A DNA stretch of 34,613 nt, taken from Nitrospina sp. LS_NOB (GTDB lineage Bacteria; Nitrospinota; Nitrospinia; Nitrospinales; VA-1). Shown one piece after another: positions 30,602-34,613 of the stretch; the first letter of the stretch is position 1; each line of letters opens with the position of its first letter. Position numbers and translations under genes: made by a program. The stretch covers positions 388,875 to 423,487 of the forward strand of contig LFLA01000021.1 in NCBI GenBank assembly GCA_001542995.1, written 5' to 3'. The notes under the pieces were generated by a model. The model made no database searches and was not told the DNA's origin. It saw only the letters and a program-made list of their open reading frames with translations.

Positions 30602-33349
30602 TTAGAAGCGGTGCGTCAATCTGGCAAAATAGTAGCCACCATTGAATCCGAAGGGGGCGGAACGCCGGGAAAATTCGAATACCCCGCTGGAACTGACAAT
30701 CGTGTTGCCGTCCCCATCAATGATGGTGCCATTCCTGGATTGTCCGATTCGGTTTTTCTCGGGAACAACGTCAAACAGGTTGTTTGCGCCCAGACTGAGG
30801 ATGATATTACGAGGAAAGTTGTACCGCAACAACAGATCGGTCAGCACTTTCGCGCCATAGGTCTGGCTTTTATCACCGTCAAGCACCGTGTATTCACCAA
30901 AACGATTGAGCGCCAGAGTCATGCTGAAATCGCCCAAGGCATAATCCGCCGATAGATTGATACGGGATTTGGGTTGCCAGGACTCAATAATAGAGCGGTC
31001 CTGGGCACTGAACACCGTGTTAAGCCCAACGCCTTGGAGACTATCAGGAGAAAATATCCCGGTGATTTCGGTATCGGTATAACTGGCACCCAGTGAAAGT
31101 TCAAGCCGCCCCTTCGGAGGGTGTATCTTCCATGTTGCGACAATATCAACCCCATTGGTTTCCGTATCAGCCGCATTAAGGAAAAACTGTGCGCTCTGAA
31201 CGCCATTGGCCATAAGCGCGGCATCCAATGCCGCGTTCGCGCCGCTCTCAAGGCGTCCGCTGAGGACGATACGGTCATCGATAGTGATGCGGTAATAGTC
31301 AACCGTCAGGGTGAAGTTTTTAACGGGATGAAAAACCACGCCAACCCCAAGATTATAGGATGTTTCTTCCTTCAGTTCGGAAATCCCGATGGCCTTGGCC
31401 AGAGCCGAGCCATTACGGAAGGTTCCGACCTCCATGGGAATCCCATTGTCGTTGAACTGGGTGCTGACATTATTAAAGAACTGTTGTTGCATGGAAGGGG
31501 CGCGAAACCCGCTGCCGCCGGAAGCTCGAAGTATCAGCCAGTCGGTGAACGCGTAGCGGGTGGCCAGTTTAAAATTAAGGGTACCGCCAAAATCGCTGTA
31601 GTGATCGAAACGCAACGCGCTGTTTACCTGCCAGTCGGAGTTAACGTCATATCCGACATCGGCGTAAAGAGAGGCGATATTGCGTGATTCATCCACTTCG
31701 TTACTGGGTTGAAATCCAGGAAATACCTGGATGCCAGCAACAGCGGTATCGTCATTGATATCGAAGTCGGCGAAGGAGACCTCATCTCCAGCTTTTATGC
31801 TATAAGTATCGTGCCGGTATTCGGCACCGCCGGTGAGCGTAAGGTCGCCAAGGCGTTTGACCAAGTCGACGTTGACGGTGGTCAGCCCAATGCCCAGTTC
31901 ACCGGCATCGGCAGAGGTTGGCAGGCTGGCGCGTATCTCGTCCGAAGTGAGGATGCCGTCAGTTACTGCTTTCCGCGCCTGCGAGGCATTTACGGAGTTA
32001 CTTATATTAAAGGCAAAATCATTGAAACCGTGGGTGATAGAAAAATCGGCATCAATCCCCCAGTCAAGCTTACGGCGGAACCCCGCGTTGATGGAAAAAT
32101 CTTCGACATCCGTGTTGATCAAGGGCAAAAAACCGTTGGGGAAGAATGCTTCTCCATCACCAAGGACCGGATTGCGCTCTGTCTGATTGGCTCTGCGAAA
32201 GAACCCGGCGGACGTATTTTCACGGTCCGACCGGGTTAAAAAACCATAAAGCTCCCCGCCGCCTAGCTCAAGCTCAGCATTCAACACGCCGGAAAACTGC
32301 TCAGACTCCGCATCGCCGATGCGGAAGTTCTTCCGATTAAAATTGATTTCCCGCGGATCTGTGGTCCGCAGGATTTTTCCATTTGAGTTAGTCTCTTTCG
32401 TGTCCGTGCAAGCGTACTGGCATTCGCCGGTCAAACCAGCGCGATTAGTGCTTTTCCGGTTGCGGTATTCCAGGCTGGCGTGGATAAAACCCTTCCCACC
32501 ATTGAGCTGGAACCCCTGGCCCGCATTGAACAGGAAATTTTCACCATCACCGTCCAAATATTGGCCGTACGAACCGTTGGCAAAACCTTCTTGCACGCCG
32601 TCCTTCAGCACGATGTTGATCACGCCGGCTATAGCGTCCGATCCATACTGGGCGGCAGCGCCATCGCGCAACACCTCAATACGCTTAATGGCGGACGCAG
32701 GAATGGCGTTCATGTCCACCCCCGCCGTACCACGCCCGACCGATGTATTGACGTGTATCAAGGCACTGTTGTGACGGCGTTTACCGTTGATAAGGACCAA
32801 TACCTGATCGGGACTCAAGCCACGCAACGTTGCAGGGCGCAGGGCATCGGTCCCGTCACTTATACTGGAACTGGAAAAATTAAAGGAGGGTATCAGGCGT
32901 TGTAACATCCGGCCCACTTCGGTCTGACCCGTGTCACGCATATCTTCGGCAGTAACGATGTCAACAGGAACCGGCAGGTCAAGAACACTGCGCTCAGGGG
33001 CGCGGCTGCCTACGACATGAATACTTTCTAACTCGATAGGACGCGAGACTTCTGCTTCATCGTTGACACTAATGATGGATCCGGAAAAATTAAAGGGAGG
33101 CAACAAGAGTTGCAAAATACGGCCTTCCTCAATCTGACCATTATCGTGTACCTCTTCGGCACTGACACTAAGGACACTACGCACGGGACTGCTGCCATTT
33201 ACTCCAACAATATTCTCATCGGGATTGTCATTCGATTCCGCAACCGCCTCATCCACAAAACCGGCTGCGATCATCAGACTCAAAGAAACGACCATCCCGA
33301 TAATCAGGGACCCGCTACTCTTTTTTTTGAGACAAAAGCTTTGAAGCAT
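30602..33349 (-). CDS. TonB-dependent outer-membrane receptor
   Basis: 915 residues from the Met at 33349, chosen because it begins a signal peptide (LKKKSSGSLIIGMVVSLSLM, then IAAGFVDEAVA with likely cleavage before ES). The plug domain spans about 125-250: VPVDIVTAEDMRDTGQTEVG, LRGLSPDQVLVLINGKRRHN, then IPASAIKRIEVLRDGAAAQY and GSDAIAGVINIVLK. A 22-strand-type barrel follows and ends in Phe (YYFARLTHRF), as expected for BAM-inserted porins. It imports an unknown ligand, using TonB-ExbB-ExbD, none of which is in the window. The segment just after the signal peptide (residues 48-94) is an imperfect duplicate of the plug's start (111-164), which is unusual. No regulator or transport partner adjoins. 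Confidence 0.93.
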   Translation of the reverse strand: MLQSFCLKKKSSGSLIIGMVVSLSLMIAAGFVDEAVAESNDNPDENIVGVNGSSPVRSVLSVSAEEVHDNGQIEEGRILQLLLPPFNFSGSIISVNDEAEVSRPIELESIHVVGSRAPERSVLDLPVPVDIVTAEDMRDTGQTEVGRMLQRLIPSFNFSSSSISDGTDALRPATLRGLSPDQVLVLINGKRRHNSALIHVNTSVGRGTAGVDMNAIPASAIKRIEVLRDGAAAQYGSDAIAGVINIVLKDGVQEGFANGSYGQYLDGDGENFLFNAGQGFQLNGGKGFIHASLEYRNRKSTNRAGLTGECQYACTDTKETNSNGKILRTTDPREINFNRKNFRIGDAESEQFSGVLNAELELGGGELYGFLTRSDRENTSAGFFRRANQTERNPVLGDGEAFFPNGFLPLINTDVEDFSINAGFRRKLDWGIDADFSITHGFNDFAFNISNSVNASQARKAVTDGILTSDEIRASLPTSADAGELGIGLTTVNVDLVKRLGDLTLTGGAEYRHDTYSIKAGDEVSFADFDINDDTAVAGIQVFPGFQPSNEVDESRNIASLYADVGYDVNSDWQVNSALRFDHYSDFGGTLNFKLATRYAFTDWLILRASGGSGFRAPSMQQQFFNNVSTQFNDNGIPMEVGTFRNGSALAKAIGISELKEETSYNLGVGVVFHPVKNFTLTVDYYRITIDDRIVLSGRLESGANAALDAALMANGVQSAQFFLNAADTETNGVDIVATWKIHPPKGRLELSLGASYTDTEITGIFSPDSLQGVGLNTVFSAQDRSIIESWQPKSRINLSADYALGDFSMTLALNRFGEYTVLDGDKSQTYGAKVLTDLLLRYNFPRNIILSLGANNLFDVVPEKNRIGQSRNGTIIDGDGNTIVSSSGVFEFSRRSAPFGFNGGYYFARLTHRF

Positions 33350-33564
33350 AGCTACCCCCATAACATTGCAAATAATGGTTTCACGCCAAGACGGGCACAA
33401 TCCGCCTAACAAGCCGACTTACTCAGAAGCTGTTTCAACCTCAATAGGCGAGGACTTACTTTACGTCCACAACACCGAACCGTTTTATCCGACTCTACAG
33501 AGCACTTCTATAGGACAACTATTAACATAATTAACATTAAGAAGGCAAAAAATAAAAACAGGGC

Positions 33565-33675
33565 TATGAACGGAATCTTCATCGGTAAACGGTTCGCCTG
33601 CGGGCGAACAACGGGTCATTGCTATTTCCCCCTGCGACGATTCAGGCAAAGGCTTGTCGGGCCAACCCGACACAC
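33565..33675 (-). other. Possible structured leader upstream of the TonB receptor
   Basis: Read on the receptor's strand, this stretch has stem-loops GTCGGG-TTGG-CCCGAC and GTTCGCC-CGCA-GGCGAAC, plus a longer-range CCCCC/GGGGG pairing that encloses the first. It is some 220-320 bases upstream of the start. I could not match it to a known riboswitch; the cobalamin boxes are absent. A protein-coding or repeat origin is not excluded. Confidence 0.3.
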
Positions 33676-33734
33676 CGGGGGCAGAATAACATAGCTTTAT
33701 TGAGCCTTATACATAAGTTTTCCTGGCTTAAAAT

Positions 33735-33776
33735 GACTCCCTCCTCTTTATAAAAGAGGGTCAGGGTGATTGACCA
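33735..33776. repeat. Family C hairpin repeat
   Basis: ACTCCCTCCTCTTTATAAAA, then GAGGGTCAGGGTGATTGACC. The same hairpin plus GTGATTGACC tail occurs at 11835-11872 and 13596-13632. It is part of a long gene-free stretch, 33350-34613. Confidence 0.6.
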
Positions 33777-33822
33777 TCAGAAGGTTTGACTTGTTATCCA
33801 GAACCAGGCGAAGGGTCTGCTT

Positions 33823-34495
33823 CCCTCCCTATGAGAGAGCTTTGCATAACCCGAGATTACCCCTTCGGAGCACGAAAGCTTAAGTGGAACATCACGTCTT
33901 CGTCACCTTGTTCCTCAGAATGACAAAATGGCCCAGTATTGTCATGCTGAACAAAAGGATGACAAAATAGCCTTGTGTCGTCATTCTGAATACTTCGACT
34001 TCGCTCAGCACAGGCTCCGTGAAGAATCCCCAGGTTAGTGCAAGGCGAGATCCTTCGTCGCCTTCGGCTTCTCAAGGATGACAAACCGGCGTTTCTTGTC
34101 ATGCTGAGCAAAAGGATGACAAACTGGCGTTTCTTGTCATTCTGAATACTTCGACTTCGCTCAGCACAGGCTCCGTGAAGAATCTCTGTTTCAGTGTATT
34201 GTCATGCTGAACGTGGCGTCTCTTGTCATTCTGAACGCAGTGAAGAATCCCCAGGTTAGTGCAAGGCGAGATCCTTCGTCGCCTTCGGCTCCTCAAGGAT
34301 GACAAACTGGCGTTTCTTGTTATTCTGAATACTTCGACTTCGCTCAGCACAGGCTCCGTGAAGAATCTCGCTTTTCTTGTCATGCTGAACGAGATCGCAT
34401 TGTCATTCTGAACGCAGTGAAGAATCCCCAGGTTAGTGCAAGGCGAGATCCTTCGTTGCCTTCGGCTCCTTCCAGTCGTTCGCGATGACGCAGAG
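33823..34495. repeat. Dense array of family B and related repeats
   Basis: The array starts with a copy of one end of the 2017-2173 element (CCCTCCCTATGAGAGAGCTT, 33823 onward). Then TCATTCTGAATACTTCGACT with TCGCTCAGCACAGGCTCCGT is repeated at 33981, 34138 and 34320 (last copy one base different). A second motif, CCCCAGGTTAGTGCAAGGCG with AGATCCTTCG, recurs at about 34028, 34249 and 34427. The spacing is irregular (157-221 bp), so it is nested insertion or unequal exchange rather than a simple tandem repeat. No supported gene. Confidence 0.78.
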
Positions 34496-34528
34496 GAAAG
34501 AGTCACGCGGTCATCGGCCCTGAAAAAA

Positions 34529-34557
34529 TTGACTTGTGAGTATTAAATTGATATATA
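34529..34557 (+). promoter_or_regulatory. Near-consensus sigma-70 promoter at the window edge
   Basis: TTGACT (34529-34534) and TATATA (34552-34557) are separated by exactly 17 bp. The initiation site would fall near 34564, and the transcript would leave the window. An ATG at 34578 in the next 50 bases opens a frame to the edge, but the product cannot be judged; it could equally be an RNA gene leader. Confidence 0.55.
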
Positions 34558-34613
34558 AGCGACAATGGTTGTCCTTGGGGGCATTATCCTCACCGGAAGA
34601 AGAGCAGTATATA

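Noticed and set aside
30602-33409. Several long plus-strand ORFs inside the TonB receptor region
   Set aside because: They are antisense shadows of a clear receptor gene and resemble no family.
33565-33675. Cobalamin riboswitch
   Set aside because: The conserved boxes of the class are not present on either strand.
33857-34506. Minus-strand ORFs with repeated LSSLRSRRRRRISPCTNLGI-type peptides
   Set aside because: Same explanation: translated repeats, no independent coding evidence.

Overview
The window looks like chromosomal DNA of a Gram-negative bacterium. The support is a TonB-dependent outer-membrane receptor, a lipoprotein-type signal peptide, and single-copy housekeeping genes (smc, pyrF, nadE, tig, clpP, clpX, lon, a tRNA-Leu). 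Nothing in it is a decisive taxonomic marker. A Nitrospinota or deltaproteobacteria-like lineage fits the general feel of the proteins, but that is inference only. Base composition is moderate and the intergenic spaces are unusually full of dispersed palindromic repeats.

Layout. 1-2.2 kb: the 3' end of a SYLF-domain gene, a hicBA toxin-antitoxin pair whose toxin is broken, a GIY-YIG-like protein, and a repeat block with a 157-bp foldback element. 2.2-6.1 kb, all minus strand: a decayed phnE permease remnant, a small membrane protein with no normal start codon, pyrF, a frameshifted ATP-grasp gene, a Nudix hydrolase and an ArsC/Spx-like protein. 6.4-11.6 kb, plus strand: smc and a leucine-rich-repeat protein. 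11.9-13.5 kb: elbB, then a HigBA-type toxin-antitoxin module, then a second copy of only the first 70 bp of elbB, so the module lies between two elbB 5' ends. 13.7-15.2 kb: an Mrr-type restriction gene with two frameshifts and a small GIY-YIG gene between direct repeats. 15.2-18.4 kb: nadE, and divergently two unrecognised genes. 18.4-20.4 kb: a repeat array, a Sel1-repeat lipoprotein and a transposase remnant. 20.5-24.1 kb: a long phosphohexomutase, a left-handed-beta-helix transferase-like protein and a translationally coupled unknown protein. 24.2-30.3 kb: tRNA-Leu(UAG), then the protein quality-control cluster tig-clpP-clpX-lon. 30.6-33.3 kb: a TonB-dependent receptor on the minus strand. 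33.4-34.6 kb: non-coding, with a possible structured leader, a dense repeat array, and a near-consensus promoter that fires out of the window.

How the genes relate. The only clear functional cluster is tig-clpP-clpX-lon (nascent-chain chaperone, then two AAA+ proteases). The rest is housekeeping genes separated by genome-plasticity debris: six damaged or fragmentary genes (hicA, phnE, the ATP-grasp gene, mrr, a transposase, a partial elbB), two toxin-antitoxin loci and at least five families of palindromic repeats, several sitting at rearrangement junctions. I found no convincing complete new defence or metabolic system. The best leads are the toxin-antitoxin cassette bracketed by duplicated elbB ends, the unknown gene pairs at 17.1-18.4 kb and 22.8-24.1 kb, and the repeat/GIY-YIG associations.
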